From Acetobacteraceae bacterium (GTDB taxonomy: Bacteria > Pseudomonadota > Alphaproteobacteria > Acetobacterales > Acetobacteraceae), in assembly GCA_039613835.1 (NCBI GenBank), contig CP154827.1:404501-468500 (forward strand): a DNA stretch of 64,000 nt. The letters are read 5' to 3'. A program made the translations under genes and the position numbers. Under the pieces are notes generated by a model that worked only from the letters and a program-made list of their open reading frames with translations, had not been told where the DNA came from and did no database searches. Below are positions 1-9,951 of the stretch, piece by piece; position 1 is the stretch's first letter, and every line of letters starts with the position of its first letter.

Positions 1-468
1 TTTGCCCTTGATCTGCCAGATGGCCAGCGGGTCACGTTCCTCAAGCACGATGCGCACTGTATCGGGCATACGCCGCTGAACCGTGACATTTGAGACAAAC
101 AGCAACGCACTCAGACGTTTCTGCGCGTCCGCAATTGCAAAACTGAAAATGGGTTTCCCGCGTGCTGCGCCCAAAGCTTTTTCCACCTCCGCCCGCGACG
201 TCAGTCGCGCACCGATGATATCGATGTGGTTGATGGGTAATAAAGTATGGTCCTCCAGCCAGGATCTGAAAATATCGTTCCGCGATTGTGAAATTTGCTG
301 AAAAAAAAGGTAACCGCACCCGCCCAGCACCGCGACGAGGAGTGTCACAAAGATAATCTGCGGCGCGGCGCGACGGAGGCGCCGCAGGAACATCGCGATG
401 CGGGAGGGGCGGTCCTGAAGATAAACGTCGCGTGCCGGCGGCTTTCTCTCTGATCGTGCTCTTGTCAT
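1..468 (-). CDS. ftsQ: Cell division protein FtsQ (C-terminus cut by window edge)
   Basis: FtsQ is the bitopic divisome protein that links early to late division proteins in the periplasm. The 156 visible codons show a basic cytoplasmic tail (about residues 1-35), one membrane segment (IIFVTLLVAVLGG, about 38-55) and the beginning of a POTRA-type domain. The ATG at 466-468 overlaps the ddl stop as ATGA, which fixes the start and indicates translational coupling. It is the last dcw gene visible; ftsA and ftsZ would be expected beyond base 1. The rest of the protein is outside the window. The call rests on position, topology and the POTRA-like region. Confidence 0.88.
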   Translation of the reverse strand, partial: MTRARSERKPPARDVYLQDRPSRIAMFLRRLRRAAPQIIFVTLLVAVLGGCGYLFFQQISQSRNDIFRSWLEDHTLLPINHIDIIGARLTSRAEVEKALGAARGKPIFSFAIADAQKRLSALLFVSNVTVQRRMPDTVRIVLEERDPLAIWQIKGK

Positions 469-1412
469 CCCCGCACCTTGCGTCGACCCCAGGCCTCCTG
501 CACGATCCAATCGCAAAGTTGGGAAAAATCCATCCCGCAATGGGCCGCTTGCTCGGGCAGTAATGAGGTCGGGGTCATGCCCGGTTGCGTATTGACTTCA
601 AGGATGACCAGTCCGTTTTCCAACCGCGACTCATCATATCGGAAATCCGCACGTGTGGCACCGCGGCAGTCCAGGGCGGCGTGGGCCTCCCTGGCATATC
701 GCAGCGCATCCTCAAAAATCCGCCCGGGTATGTCGGCTGGCAAGCTGTGCCGTGACCCACCCGCCGCATATTTGGCGTGGTAATTATAAAACCCGTCCTG
801 CGCGGACGCAGCCACGATATCCGTGACGGTCAGAGGGCGCTCTCCCAACACGCTGACGGTTAATTCCCGCCCCGGGATGAAGGCTTCAGCGAGGAGGATG
901 TCGCCATAGTTCCAGCTTGACGCAATGTCCCGTCGCTGCGTCGCTGCATCATCACCCTTGATGACATGCACCCCGAAAGACGAGCCTTCCGCGATGGGTT
1001 TGACAACATAGGGCGTTTCGAAAGGATGTGCGGCGGCAAGTTCTGCCGGGGTGAGGAGTTTCCCCGGCGCGATGGGGATGCCAGCCGCTGCGAAAATCTG
1101 GCGCGAGGCGACTTTATTCATCGCGAGAGAGGAGGTGCGTATATCGCAATGCGTGTAAGGCAGGTCCAGCCACTCCAACACACCCTGAATGGCGCCATCC
1201 TCCCCAAGTGAACCATGAAGGTTATTGAAGACGACATCCGGCGTGCAGGCCCGAATTTCCTGGATCGTGGCGGCGATATCCGCACCGACATCGATCAGGG
1301 TTGTGGCATAACCATATGCCTGCAGGCCTTCCGCCACGGCGAGGCCGCCTCTCAGGCTGACATCTCGCTCATGGCTGATGCCACCATGCAGAATCGCGAC
1401 GTGAAGGCTCAT
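465..1412 (-). CDS. ddl: D-alanine--D-alanine ligase
   Basis: This cytoplasmic ATP-grasp enzyme joins two D-alanines for the MurF step of peptidoglycan synthesis. The 315-residue product has the N-terminal GGxSxERxVSL-type motif (here LHGGISHERDVSL), the ATP-grasp core with VVKPIAEGSSFGV, and the C-terminal LEVNTQPGMT metal-binding motif. A longer frame reaches 1442, but the ATG at 1410-1412 overlaps the murB stop as ATGA and matches the family N-terminus, so I chose it. It overlaps ftsQ by four bases downstream. Length and motifs are normal. Confidence 0.96.
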   Translation of the reverse strand: MSLHVAILHGGISHERDVSLRGGLAVAEGLQAYGYATTLIDVGADIAATIQEIRACTPDVVFNNLHGSLGEDGAIQGVLEWLDLPYTHCDIRTSSLAMNKVASRQIFAAAGIPIAPGKLLTPAELAAAHPFETPYVVKPIAEGSSFGVHVIKGDDAATQRRDIASSWNYGDILLAEAFIPGRELTVSVLGERPLTVTDIVAASAQDGFYNYHAKYAAGGSRHSLPADIPGRIFEDALRYAREAHAALDCRGATRADFRYDESRLENGLVILEVNTQPGMTPTSLLPEQAAHCGMDFSQLCDWIVQEAWGRRKVRG

Positions 1413-2305
1413 CGCGTTTCTCCCAATCTTTTGATTTCCCACTCCAGCTGCACCTGCGCATGGTTTTGGACTTTCTGTCGCACCGTCTCGCCAAGCGCTT
1501 CAAGATCCGCACTGGTAGCGTCACCGAGGTTAAGGAGAAAGTTACAATGTTTTTCACTAACCTGCGCGCCCCCAAGCTGGAGGCCCCGACACCCCGCCGC
1601 GTCGATCAGCGCCCAGGCCTTCTGGCCTGTCGGATTGCGGAAGGTTGACCCGCCTGTCCGCGCCCGAACGGGCTGACTTTCATCGCGTTGCGCTTTGATC
1701 TCAGCCATGTGAGCACGGATCTTGGCGGGTTCCGCGGGCTTGCCGCGCAGGGCGACGCGCAGCACGATGGCCCCTTCCGGCAATGTCGCGTGTCGATAAG
1801 TGAATTTGAGGTCGGCATGGCTCAGGCGCTGAATATGGCCCCGCCGGTCCATTATCTCCGCCCAGCTCAGAATCTTACTTGTGTCAGAACCGTGCGCGCC
1901 GGCATTCATGATGACGGCACCGCCGATGGCACCCGGTATGCCAATCATGAACTCCATCCCCGAAAGCCCCCAGGCGGCAGCCTGCTCGGAGACTGTCGTG
2001 TCAAGAGCTGCCGCACCTGCAATCACATCATCACCCTGACGCATCACCTGCGCGAACGCGCCCCCAAGACGGATGACCAGTCCCTTAATGCCGCCATCGC
2101 GTATAATCACGTTTGAGCACGCACCGAGCACGGTGACCGGCATGCGTGGGTCAAGCTGTCGGAGGAGTTGGGCAAGATCCTCCCGATCAGCCGGGGTGAA
2201 AAGCTTCTCGGCGTTCCCCCCCGTGCGGAACCAGCTTCTCGGGCCGAGGGGCGCACCAAATTGCAGGCGACCCCTGACTTTGGCCTGTCGAAAGCGCACC
2301 ATCAT
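1409..2305 (-). CDS. murB: UDP-N-acetylenolpyruvoylglucosamine reductase MurB
   Basis: MurB is an FAD enzyme that reduces UDP-GlcNAc-enolpyruvate to UDP-MurNAc with NADPH. The 298-residue protein starts with the family pattern [15 protein letters not shown], followed by the FAD-binding region ([14 protein letters not shown]) and the C-terminal domain with GGSTFRNP, whose serine is the proton donor in the family. The start ATG overlaps the murC stop as ATGA and the stop overlaps the ddl start. It is a type II-like MurB of usual alphaproteobacterial length. Confidence 0.96.
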   Translation of the reverse strand: MMVRFRQAKVRGRLQFGAPLGPRSWFRTGGNAEKLFTPADREDLAQLLRQLDPRMPVTVLGACSNVIIRDGGIKGLVIRLGGAFAQVMRQGDDVIAGAAALDTTVSEQAAAWGLSGMEFMIGIPGAIGGAVIMNAGAHGSDTSKILSWAEIMDRRGHIQRLSHADLKFTYRHATLPEGAIVLRVALRGKPAEPAKIRAHMAEIKAQRDESQPVRARTGGSTFRNPTGQKAWALIDAAGCRGLQLGGAQVSEKHCNFLLNLGDATSADLEALGETVRQKVQNHAQVQLEWEIKRLGETR

Positions 2306-3738
2306 CCGGAGACAGCCTTGATCGTTTTCTTGGGGGGCAGCGCTTCAAGCTGTGACGGGAGGGCCTGGGCCCAGTGGGTGATCGACCCCGCGCCAAGACA
2401 GACGACAAAATCGCCCGGTTTCGCGATGACATTGATCATCTCAGCCAGATGCTCCGGCCCCGGCAGAGGTACGACGGAGTGATGCCCGCTGGCCTGCAAG
2501 CCCTCTACCAGCGCATCACGGTCAAATCCCTCAATCGGCTGTTCATTCGCGGCATAAACATCGGCGATGATGACGGTCGTGGCGTCATTCATGCAGGTGC
2601 AGAATTCATGGAACAAAGCCTTAAGGCGGGAATAACGATGTGGCTGCACGACAGCGATGACGTGATGCGCCCCGGCCTGCCGGGCTGCGCGCAGAACTGC
2701 CGCGATTTCAATCGGGTGGTGACCGTAATCATCGATAATAGAAACGCCATTATGTTCCCCCACCCGGGTGAAACGACGTTTGACGCCCCGGAAGCTCGCA
2801 AGGGCTGAGCGGATCGTGTCGTCGCTGATGTCCATTTCCGTCGCCACGGCAATCGCGGCGAGGGCGTTCAGGACATTATGCTGGCCCAGCATCGGCAGGC
2901 GGAAAGGCCCGGCCCGCCGCGTCACTTTGCTGGCACGATTCGAGACGACCACCTCAAACGTCGCGCCAAGGCGGTCCGTAACGAGCTTCTCGGCCCTGAT
3001 ATCGGCCTGTTGGCTAAAACCGTATGTGATGATGCGGTGATCTGAGAGGCGCGGAATCATCCGCTGCACCTCCGGGTGATCAATGCATAAAACGGCGAAA
3101 CCATAAAAGGGGATATTGGAGACGAACTGATGATAGGCCGCCTGCATGGCCTCCTCATTTCCCCAATGGTCGAGATGTTCCGGGTCCATATTCGTAACGA
3201 CAGCAATAACAGCCGGAAGGCGGAGGAAAGACCCGTCACTTTCATCCGCTTCGACAACCATCCAGTCCCTGGACCCCATGCGGGTATTCGTGCCGTAAGC
3301 CTCGATGATCCCGCCATTGATCACGGTCGGGTCAAGGCGAGACTGCTCAAGAACCGCTGCGACGAGGCTGGTTGTGGTCGTTTTACCATGCGTGCCGCCA
3401 ATCGCGATGGACCAGCGCAGGCGCATCAGTTCAGCCAACATCTCCGCCCGGCGCACGACCGGGATGTGCCGCTCCCGCGCTGCGACGACTTCCGGATTGT
3501 CCCGACGCACGGCGGTTGATGTCACGACAACCTGTGCGTCACCCAGATTTTCCGCCGAGTGGCCGATTTGAATATGGATGCCCTGATCACGCAGGCGCAG
3601 GACATTATTATTTTCCGCAATGTCGGAGCCCTGAACCTTATATCCGAGCAAATGCAGAACCTCGGCGATGCCCGACATGCCAATGCCGCCAATTCCGACA
3701 AAATGCAGGGTGCCAATCGAGAGGGGAAGCGCGCGCAT
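2302..3738 (-). CDS. murC: UDP-N-acetylmuramate--L-alanine ligase MurC
   Basis: MurC adds L-alanine to UDP-MurNAc in an ATP-dependent step, the first amino acid of the stem peptide. The 478-residue product has a Rossmann start ([15 protein letters not shown]), the ATP loop [10 protein letters not shown] at about 114-123, the [11 protein letters not shown] segment and a Mur ligase C-terminal domain ([12 protein letters not shown]). The ATG at 3736-3738 begins the conserved N-terminus. It follows murG after a 33-base gap and overlaps murB by four bases. Confidence 0.97.
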   Translation of the reverse strand: MRALPLSIGTLHFVGIGGIGMSGIAEVLHLLGYKVQGSDIAENNNVLRLRDQGIHIQIGHSAENLGDAQVVVTSTAVRRDNPEVVAARERHIPVVRRAEMLAELMRLRWSIAIGGTHGKTTTTSLVAAVLEQSRLDPTVINGGIIEAYGTNTRMGSRDWMVVEADESDGSFLRLPAVIAVVTNMDPEHLDHWGNEEAMQAAYHQFVSNIPFYGFAVLCIDHPEVQRMIPRLSDHRIITYGFSQQADIRAEKLVTDRLGATFEVVVSNRASKVTRRAGPFRLPMLGQHNVLNALAAIAVATEMDISDDTIRSALASFRGVKRRFTRVGEHNGVSIIDDYGHHPIEIAAVLRAARQAGAHHVIAVVQPHRYSRLKALFHEFCTCMNDATTVIIADVYAANEQPIEGFDRDALVEGLQASGHHSVVPLPGPEHLAEMINVIAKPGDFVVCLGAGSITHWAQALPSQLEALPPKKTIKAVSG

Positions 3739-3771
3739 GTCAACAAGCTTTCGAAACGGGTGTCAAATCAT

Positions 3772-4881
3772 TCAATGTTGCGAAGCATCCCCGATCTGGA
3801 ACGCAACCACCTCAGCGAGACGTTCGGCGCTGGCGGGCATCGCCAGACGATGGGTCGCGCTGGATGCCTCGGCCAATTGGTCAATATTGGTCAGAAGCGC
3901 TTCAACTTTTTCAGAAAGGTGCGCTGCGGTCAGCTCTGACTGGCTGATGCACCAGCCTGCACCGCCTTCCTCCAATTTCCGGGCATTGGCGGATTGCTCA
4001 TCCGAAGCGGCGATGGGGAGGGGGATGAGGATGGCCGGGCATCCTGCCATGGTCAGCTCTGCAACGGATGAGCCCCCGGCGCGCCCGATCACGAGGTGGC
4101 TGCGTCCCAGAAGCCCCGCAACATCCTCAAAAAACGGCGCCAGCGCGCACTCAATCCCGGCCGTTTCGTAAATTTCCCGCACTTTGCTGATGTCGCCTTC
4201 CTTCGTCTGCTGCGTGACATGCAGGCGATGTCGGACCTCCTGCGGAAGTCGACTCAGCGCGTCCGGCACGATTTCTGAAAAAACCTGCGCCCCGAGGGAG
4301 CCGCCCCAGACGAGCAGATTGATATGCGTCCGCGCATCTGAGTAATGGCGCGTATAAAGGGCCTCGATTTCAGGGCGCACGGGCATCCCGGTATAGATGA
4401 CGGGTCGCGATGGCAATGTGCCCTCAAGTTTCGGAAATGATGTGGCGATGACGCTGGCGCGCCGGGCCAGCAGGCGGTTTGCCTTGCCCAGCAGGGCGTT
4501 GCCTTCATGCAGGATCAATTTCGCACGGCTGCGCCCGAATATATTGAGATTGCCGATCGCAGGCGGAATTGAAGGATACCCGCCGAAACAGATGATGGCC
4601 GCCGGTCGCAATTGCCGGAGAAGCCGCCGCGCCTGCTGCACGCCTTTGAAAAGCTCATAAAGATTGCGCAGCTTCGTCCAGGGTGTTTTACCCGCGACAC
4701 CGCGTCCACGGAGGACATATTGCGGCTGGTGAGAAAATGGCCCCATCGGACGATGGCCGGCGCGGGAGTCGGTCATTAAAACCAGATGATAACCGCGCTG
4801 TTGCAGGGCCAGGGCCAGGGCTTCCGCGGGGAAGAAATGCCCCCCTGTGCCCCCTGCGGCGATGATGATTGTTTTTTTCAT
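3772..4881 (-). CDS. murG: UDP-GlcNAc:lipid I N-acetylglucosaminyltransferase MurG
   Basis: MurG transfers GlcNAc to lipid I on the inner membrane face to give lipid II. The 369-residue protein begins MKKTIIIAAGGTGGH, the family N-terminal glycine-rich loop, and has the C-terminal donor-binding segment GRAGGSSVAELT. An open frame extends about 100 codons further upstream, but that part lies inside ftsW. The ATG at 4879-4881 overlaps the ftsW stop as ATGA and starts at the conserved N-terminus. GT28 family. Confidence 0.97.
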   Translation of the reverse strand: MKKTIIIAAGGTGGHFFPAEALALALQQRGYHLVLMTDSRAGHRPMGPFSHQPQYVLRGRGVAGKTPWTKLRNLYELFKGVQQARRLLRQLRPAAIICFGGYPSIPPAIGNLNIFGRSRAKLILHEGNALLGKANRLLARRASVIATSFPKLEGTLPSRPVIYTGMPVRPEIEALYTRHYSDARTHINLLVWGGSLGAQVFSEIVPDALSRLPQEVRHRLHVTQQTKEGDISKVREIYETAGIECALAPFFEDVAGLLGRSHLVIGRAGGSSVAELTMAGCPAILIPLPIAASDEQSANARKLEEGGAGWCISQSELTAAHLSEKVEALLTNIDQLAEASSATHRLAMPASAERLAEVVAFQIGDASQH

Positions 4882-6086
4882 GACGGGAGGTGCCTCCGCG
4901 TGCCGTTTGTCCAGTTTCGCCGCATATCCGGACTGCCACCATGGAGGAAATTCGTGTCTGATCCGACATGGTGCCGGGTCAAAGCCAGGATCATGCCCAT
5001 TGTCAACGCTACCGACAATGCGGAAGAGCCACCATAGGAGATGAAGGGCAAGGTCATTCCCTTGGTCGGGATGAGATGCAGGGTTGAGCCCATATTGATG
5101 AAAGCCTGAAGGCCGAACCCTGCAATAAGGCCGGAAACCGCGACGATAGCGAACGGATCCTGCTCGCGCAAAACGCATTGCAGGCTGCGAATGACTATCA
5201 CAAGAAACACGCCGATCACGGCGGCGCAGACAATCATGCCATATTCCTCCCCCGCAACGGCGAAAACGAAATCCGCATGGGCATCGGGAAGCAGATCCTT
5301 CACGCGGCCTTCCCCCGGGCCGCGACCCAACAGCCCCCCATTGCCGAAGGCGCGCAGGGCCATGTCGATCTGGTAATGGTCGCCCAGATTGGGATGTAGA
5401 AAGCGTTCAACACGAGAGCGCACATGGGCGAAGGCGATGAAGGCGCCGATAAAGGCGGCGATCATGGCCCCGACACCCGCGCCGACGAAGATCAGCGGCA
5501 ATCCATCGACAAAAAGCTGCACAAAAAAAACCATCGTCACGACGGAGAGCATACCGATATCCGGTTGCGATTTAAGAAGGAAGAGAATGACCGCATAAAC
5601 GCCGAAAGCGATGACCATGCCGGGGAAATGCAGCATTTTACCGTCGCGCGTCGTTTGGCGCCGTTTGGCAAGCAGCCACGCCGTGACAATCGCGAAAAAC
5701 GGTTTGAGAAACTCGGAAGGCTGAACGGACATGAACGGCAGAGCGATCCAGCGCCGTGCCCCTTTAATCTCCAGCCCATGCACCAGCGTCATGAGCGTGG
5801 CCAGCAAAGCGAGCCCCCCGCCAATCAGCGCCATTTTGCGGATCGCCTCACGCGACATGGTGGAGACGAACAAAGTCACAATGCCGGCCACGGCCAGAAA
5901 AATCACCTGTTTGAGAATGAACATTTCACGCGATGCGCCGATGCGCACTGCGACAGCCGGGCTAGCGGCGAGGACGAGGATATAGCCGAATGCCAGGAGC
6001 ACCCCGACGCAATAAAGCGTCACGCGGTCAATATTGCGCCACCAACGTCCGAAAGCCGAATTATCAACGCGGGAGGGGCCGGCCAT
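4878..6086 (-). CDS. ftsW: SEDS peptidoglycan glycosyltransferase FtsW
   Basis: FtsW polymerises septal lipid II together with FtsI. The 402-residue product shows about ten membrane segments and conserved SEDS features such as SVQPSEFLKP, and the C-terminal PTKGMTLPFISYGGSS block. The ATG at 6084-6086 gives an N-terminus of normal length. The frame extending to 6320 runs into murD and is rejected. It lies one base downstream of the murD stop and overlaps murG by four bases. Confidence 0.96.
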   Translation of the reverse strand: MAGPSRVDNSAFGRWWRNIDRVTLYCVGVLLAFGYILVLAASPAVAVRIGASREMFILKQVIFLAVAGIVTLFVSTMSREAIRKMALIGGGLALLATLMTLVHGLEIKGARRWIALPFMSVQPSEFLKPFFAIVTAWLLAKRRQTTRDGKMLHFPGMVIAFGVYAVILFLLKSQPDIGMLSVVTMVFFVQLFVDGLPLIFVGAGVGAMIAAFIGAFIAFAHVRSRVERFLHPNLGDHYQIDMALRAFGNGGLLGRGPGEGRVKDLLPDAHADFVFAVAGEEYGMIVCAAVIGVFLVIVIRSLQCVLREQDPFAIVAVSGLIAGFGLQAFINMGSTLHLIPTKGMTLPFISYGGSSALSVALTMGMILALTRHHVGSDTNFLHGGSPDMRRNWTNGTRRHLPS

Positions 6087-6087
6087 A

Positions 6088-7464
6088 TCAGCTCTTTTCA
6101 CCTTCGGCCCATGCCGAAAATTTTGCGGGCGTATCAAGCGATTGCGCCAGATCCCGGAATGCGGTTCCACGTGCTTCAAAATGCGCGAACTGATCGAAGC
6201 TGGCGCAGGCGGGAGACAGTAGAATAACGTGCGTCCAGGTCGCCTTAGCCGCCGCAAAGGCTTGGATGACGGCGCGTTCCAGCGTGATGCAGTTTTCCCA
6301 CGCCACGTTGTTCGCTTCAAGGGTCACGGCGAGTTTCGAAGCATCCTCACCGATGAGAAAAGCTTTCGTGACGCGATTTAAGAGGTGAGAAAGCGACGTG
6401 ATCCCGCCTTCCTTAGCCTGCCCTCCCGCGATCCATATGACGCGATCATAACATTGCAGTGCCGTGGCCGCTGACTGCGCATTTGTTGCCTTGCTGTCAT
6501 TGATGAAAGTCACGCCATCAATGCGCGCCACGACCTCCTGTCGATGGGGAAGGCCGGGGAAACTATTGAGCCCCGCCAAAATTTTCTCCGCCGCCACGCC
6601 GAGGAAGCGGCAAGTGTCGTAGGCGGCAAGGGCATTCTGCATATTATGCGCCCCCCGCAAAGCCTGTGCCTGTGACAAGTCCAGCAGAGCCGGGGTCAGA
6701 TTAGCGGGCTGGTGCAGGGAAAGCGCATGTGGTTGCGCGCCGCGCGCACGGAGCATCTCATAAATATCCCGGCATTCTGCGTCATCAATACTGACAATCA
6801 GGCGATCCGCCGTCGTCATATGGTCAAAAACACGTGCCTTCGCCGCGGCATAATGCTGCATATCGCCGTGGCGTTCCATATGGTCGAGCGTCAGGTTCAG
6901 CAGGCAGGCCGCGTCAGCGTGGAAGCTGTCCAGCCTTTCGAGCATGTAGGAAGACATTTCAATCACATAGACTCCCCGATCATCCAAAAGGGGAAGCGCG
7001 AGCGCGGCGGGGCCGAGATTGCCTCCGGCCGCCACATCAAAACCGGCATGGGCGAGAATGTGGGCGATCAGTGCCGTTGTCGTCGATTTCCCATTCGTGC
7101 CGGTGATGGAGACAAATCGTGCTTTCGCGCCCTGTGATTTCACGGCTCGGTACAGCATTTCGGCATCCGACAATATTGGAACCCCCTCACGCCGCGCCAG
7201 CGCCGCCAAGGGGTGGGGGCTGGGGAGGTGATGCGGGATGCCGGGCGAGAGAATGAGCGCGTCAAACCCTTTGAGAGTGGTCGGGGACGCATATGTCAGG
7301 TAGGGATGCGTGTGTGACCGGTCGATATCCTGACGATCATCCCAGGCCGTAACCCGCGCGCCCATCCCGAACAGGGCATTGACGGCTGCAAAGCCGTTTC
7401 TACCGAGGCCGACGACCAGAAACTGCTGGCCTTTGAAGAGCGTGGAGGGAAATGGCTGGATCAT
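6088..7464 (-). CDS. murD: UDP-N-acetylmuramoylalanine--D-glutamate ligase MurD
   Basis: MurD adds D-glutamate to UDP-MurNAc-L-Ala. The 458-residue protein has an N-terminal nucleotide fold (FLVVGLGRNGFAAVNAL), the ATP loop TGTNGKSTTT at about 121-130, and the C-terminal ligase domain with FINDSKATNAQSA. It begins ten bases after the mraY stop. Length and motifs are typical, and the dcw position confirms which Mur ligase this is. Confidence 0.96.
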   Translation of the reverse strand: MIQPFPSTLFKGQQFLVVGLGRNGFAAVNALFGMGARVTAWDDRQDIDRSHTHPYLTYASPTTLKGFDALILSPGIPHHLPSPHPLAALARREGVPILSDAEMLYRAVKSQGAKARFVSITGTNGKSTTTALIAHILAHAGFDVAAGGNLGPAALALPLLDDRGVYVIEMSSYMLERLDSFHADAACLLNLTLDHMERHGDMQHYAAAKARVFDHMTTADRLIVSIDDAECRDIYEMLRARGAQPHALSLHQPANLTPALLDLSQAQALRGAHNMQNALAAYDTCRFLGVAAEKILAGLNSFPGLPHRQEVVARIDGVTFINDSKATNAQSAATALQCYDRVIWIAGGQAKEGGITSLSHLLNRVTKAFLIGEDASKLAVTLEANNVAWENCITLERAVIQAFAAAKATWTHVILLSPACASFDQFAHFEARGTAFRDLAQSLDTPAKFSAWAEGEKS

Positions 7465-7474
7465 CTGGAACGGT

Positions 7475-8566
7475 TTATTGGAGTTTCAGGGTTGATAGAC
7501 CGATCAGCCCCAGCACGAAAGCGATGATCCAGAATCGGACGACAATTTTAGATTCGGACCATCCTTTTTTCTCAAAATGATGGTGAATCGGGGCCATCAG
7601 AAAAATGCGCCGCCCGGTGCGCTTAAACCAGAACACCTGAATAACGACTGAAATTGTCTCGACAACAAAAAGCCCGCCGACAATACAGAGAACGATTTCA
7701 TGCTTGATCGCGACAGCAATCGCGCCGAGCGCACCGCCAAGCAGGAGGGACCCGGTATCCCCCATGAAAACCTCGGCCGGCTGGGCATTGAACCAGAGAA
7801 ATCCGAGACCCGCCCCAACCAGGGCGGCGCAGAAAACACAGAGCTCCCCTGTCCCGGGGATGAAGTGGATCTGAAGATATTCCGCGAAGACACGATTGCC
7901 GACCAGATAAGTGATGACACCGAAGACGAGTGTCGCGATCAGAGTCGGCACAATCGCCAGTCCATCGAGCCCATCCGTGAAATTAACCGCATTGCCAAAA
8001 CCCGCAATCGTTAGCATGGCAAAAATGGGGAAGGCCAAGCCAAGCGGAATGAGAAGATTTTTGATGAAAGGGATAGCCAGGGCATTCTGCATCCCGACCG
8101 GCATCAGGCTTTGCAACCAGTATCCGGCAATAAGCGCGGCCAGAAATTCGCACCCCAACCGCATTTTTTTGGAGACACCATGGCTGTTGCGGCGGGAGAG
8201 CTTGAGATAATCATCCGCAAATCCGACAGCGAAAAACGCCGAGGAGACAAACAGAACGGCCCAGACAAAGCCGTTTCTCAGATCAGCCCATAAGAGCGTC
8301 GAGGCGATGAGAGACAGGAAGATCATGACGCCGCCCATCGTCGGCGTGCCTGCTTTTTCAGTCAGATGGCGCGCGGGGCCCAATTCCCGGATGGGCTGGC
8401 CATCGCGCTGGATGCGTCTGAGATAGCGTATGAAAGGCTGCCCGAGGCTGAGGCTGATGACAAGCGCCGTGAGACACGCGCCGCCGGATCGGAACGTCAA
8501 ATAGTGGAAGAGATTGAACAGGCCACCATGACCGCTCTCACTTACGGCGAACAAGCTGTAAAGCAT
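7475..8566 (-). CDS. mraY: Phospho-N-acetylmuramoyl-pentapeptide transferase MraY
   Basis: MraY transfers phospho-MurNAc-pentapeptide to undecaprenyl phosphate, forming lipid I. The 363-residue protein is a polytopic membrane protein with the family motifs GTPTMGG, FADDYLK (catalytic aspartates), NFTDGLDGL and APIHHHFE. Its ATG shares one base with the murF stop (TGATG), suggesting translational coupling. No unusual features were seen. Confidence 0.97.
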   Translation of the reverse strand: MLYSLFAVSESGHGGLFNLFHYLTFRSGGACLTALVISLSLGQPFIRYLRRIQRDGQPIRELGPARHLTEKAGTPTMGGVMIFLSLIASTLLWADLRNGFVWAVLFVSSAFFAVGFADDYLKLSRRNSHGVSKKMRLGCEFLAALIAGYWLQSLMPVGMQNALAIPFIKNLLIPLGLAFPIFAMLTIAGFGNAVNFTDGLDGLAIVPTLIATLVFGVITYLVGNRVFAEYLQIHFIPGTGELCVFCAALVGAGLGFLWFNAQPAEVFMGDTGSLLLGGALGAIAVAIKHEIVLCIVGGLFVVETISVVIQVFWFKRTGRRIFLMAPIHHHFEKKGWSESKIVVRFWIIAFVLGLIGLSTLKLQ

Positions 8567-9924
8567 CAGCCTTGATTTCCCTGCTTTTTCAGTGCGTCAA
8601 CGACATCACGCATACAGCTTCCGAAGCTGCCTTTAACGAGGACAACATCCCCGGCGGCGAGCCCTTTGATTAAGAGCGGTGCAAGCCTACTGGCGGTTTC
8701 GCACCAGGCGCCTTTTTTTCCCGTCGGGAGGTGGTCGAAAACATCTTTCATCGCGGCGCCACAGCAATAAAGCGCGTCAGCGCTCGCGACAATGTCCGGC
8801 AGCAACGCCAGATGGGCTTCCTGCGCGTGGTTACCCATTTCCAGCATGTCGCCCAGAACGGCAATCCGCCGCTTTGCCGGCATGAGGGCAAGAGTGGCGA
8901 GTGAGGCCCGCATTGACAATCCGGAGGCGTTGTAACTTTCATCCAGAAGTGTAACGGACTCGTTCAGGATTGGCAGGCGCATACCGCGTCCCGCATCCGG
9001 CTTGTAACGGGCCAGGGCGGCAATGGCGAGGTCCAGATCCGCACCGACGGACTTCACCCCCGCAAGGACGAGCGCGGCGTCTTTTGCAAGGTGCCGCCCC
9101 GGCACACTGAGCGCGACGTGACGCCCGGAAAAAGTGAAACTGCTCCCCTCCGCCGTCATCTGAAGATCAAGCAGGCGCATATCCGCCGAGGGTGCGGTGC
9201 CAACACTGATAAATCGTGCGCGGGATGCTTCAAGCTTGCGTTTGAGGACGTCCCTGCCAAAAACCGAATCGGGGGCGATGGCGGTTCCGGTCTGGCGCAG
9301 ACTGGCGAAAAGCGCGGATTTCTCCTCTACGATTGCTTCCAGTGAGCCGAGATGCCCGATATGGCTGTTTCCGATGGATGTGATGATCGCGACATCCGGG
9401 CGGACCATCTGCGCAAGGGGCGCAATCTCGCCAGCATGGTTCATGCCGATTTCACAGATACACCATACGATATCGCGGGGCAGACGCGCCAGCGTTAACG
9501 GCACGCCAATATGATTGTTGAAGGACTTGTCCGCGGCATGGGTGCGGCCCTGCGTCGCCAAAGCCGCATGGAGCATGTTCTTCGTCGTTGTCTTGCCGAC
9601 ACTGCCAGTGATGGCAATCATTTTGCCGGTGAAGCGGCTGCGCGCATAGACGCCCAGCGCTTGCAGCGCTTTCAAACTATCCGGCACTTCAATCAGAGGG
9701 CCGGACGTCGTGACGGGGCGATGCACAATGCAACAGGCCGCGCCTTTGCCGAAAGCCTCCGCAACATGGGCGTGCCCGTCATGTGACGAGCCTTCGAGGG
9801 CTATAAAGAGATCACCGGGCTGCAGAGTGCGCGTGTCGATGGAAATACCGGTGATGGCGATATCAGGGGCCGCTGTCGCACCCGTCGCCTCTGCCAGCTC
9901 CTCACCTTTCCATAGAACGGTCAT
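8566..9924 (-). CDS. murF: UDP-MurNAc-tripeptide--D-alanyl-D-alanine ligase MurF
   Basis: MurF attaches the D-Ala-D-Ala dipeptide made by Ddl. The 452-residue product has an N-terminal substrate domain, the ATP loop GSVGKTTTK at about 107-115, the SFNNHIGVPLTL segment typical of MurF, and a C-terminal domain beginning near LDESYNA. It starts 27 bases after murE and shares one base with mraY. Confidence 0.96.
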   Translation of the reverse strand: MTVLWKGEELAEATGATAAPDIAITGISIDTRTLQPGDLFIALEGSSHDGHAHVAEAFGKGAACCIVHRPVTTSGPLIEVPDSLKALQALGVYARSRFTGKMIAITGSVGKTTTKNMLHAALATQGRTHAADKSFNNHIGVPLTLARLPRDIVWCICEIGMNHAGEIAPLAQMVRPDVAIITSIGNSHIGHLGSLEAIVEEKSALFASLRQTGTAIAPDSVFGRDVLKRKLEASRARFISVGTAPSADMRLLDLQMTAEGSSFTFSGRHVALSVPGRHLAKDAALVLAGVKSVGADLDLAIAALARYKPDAGRGMRLPILNESVTLLDESYNASGLSMRASLATLALMPAKRRIAVLGDMLEMGNHAQEAHLALLPDIVASADALYCCGAAMKDVFDHLPTGKKGAWCETASRLAPLLIKGLAAGDVVLVKGSFGSCMRDVVDALKKQGNQG

Positions 9925-9951
9925 CTCAGTTCCCTTTTGCCGCTTTGCCGC

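Noticed and set aside
5424..6227. 267-codon open frame on the plus strand opposite ftsW and murD
   Set aside because: Composition is typical of antisense shadow frames; ftsW and murD are certain.
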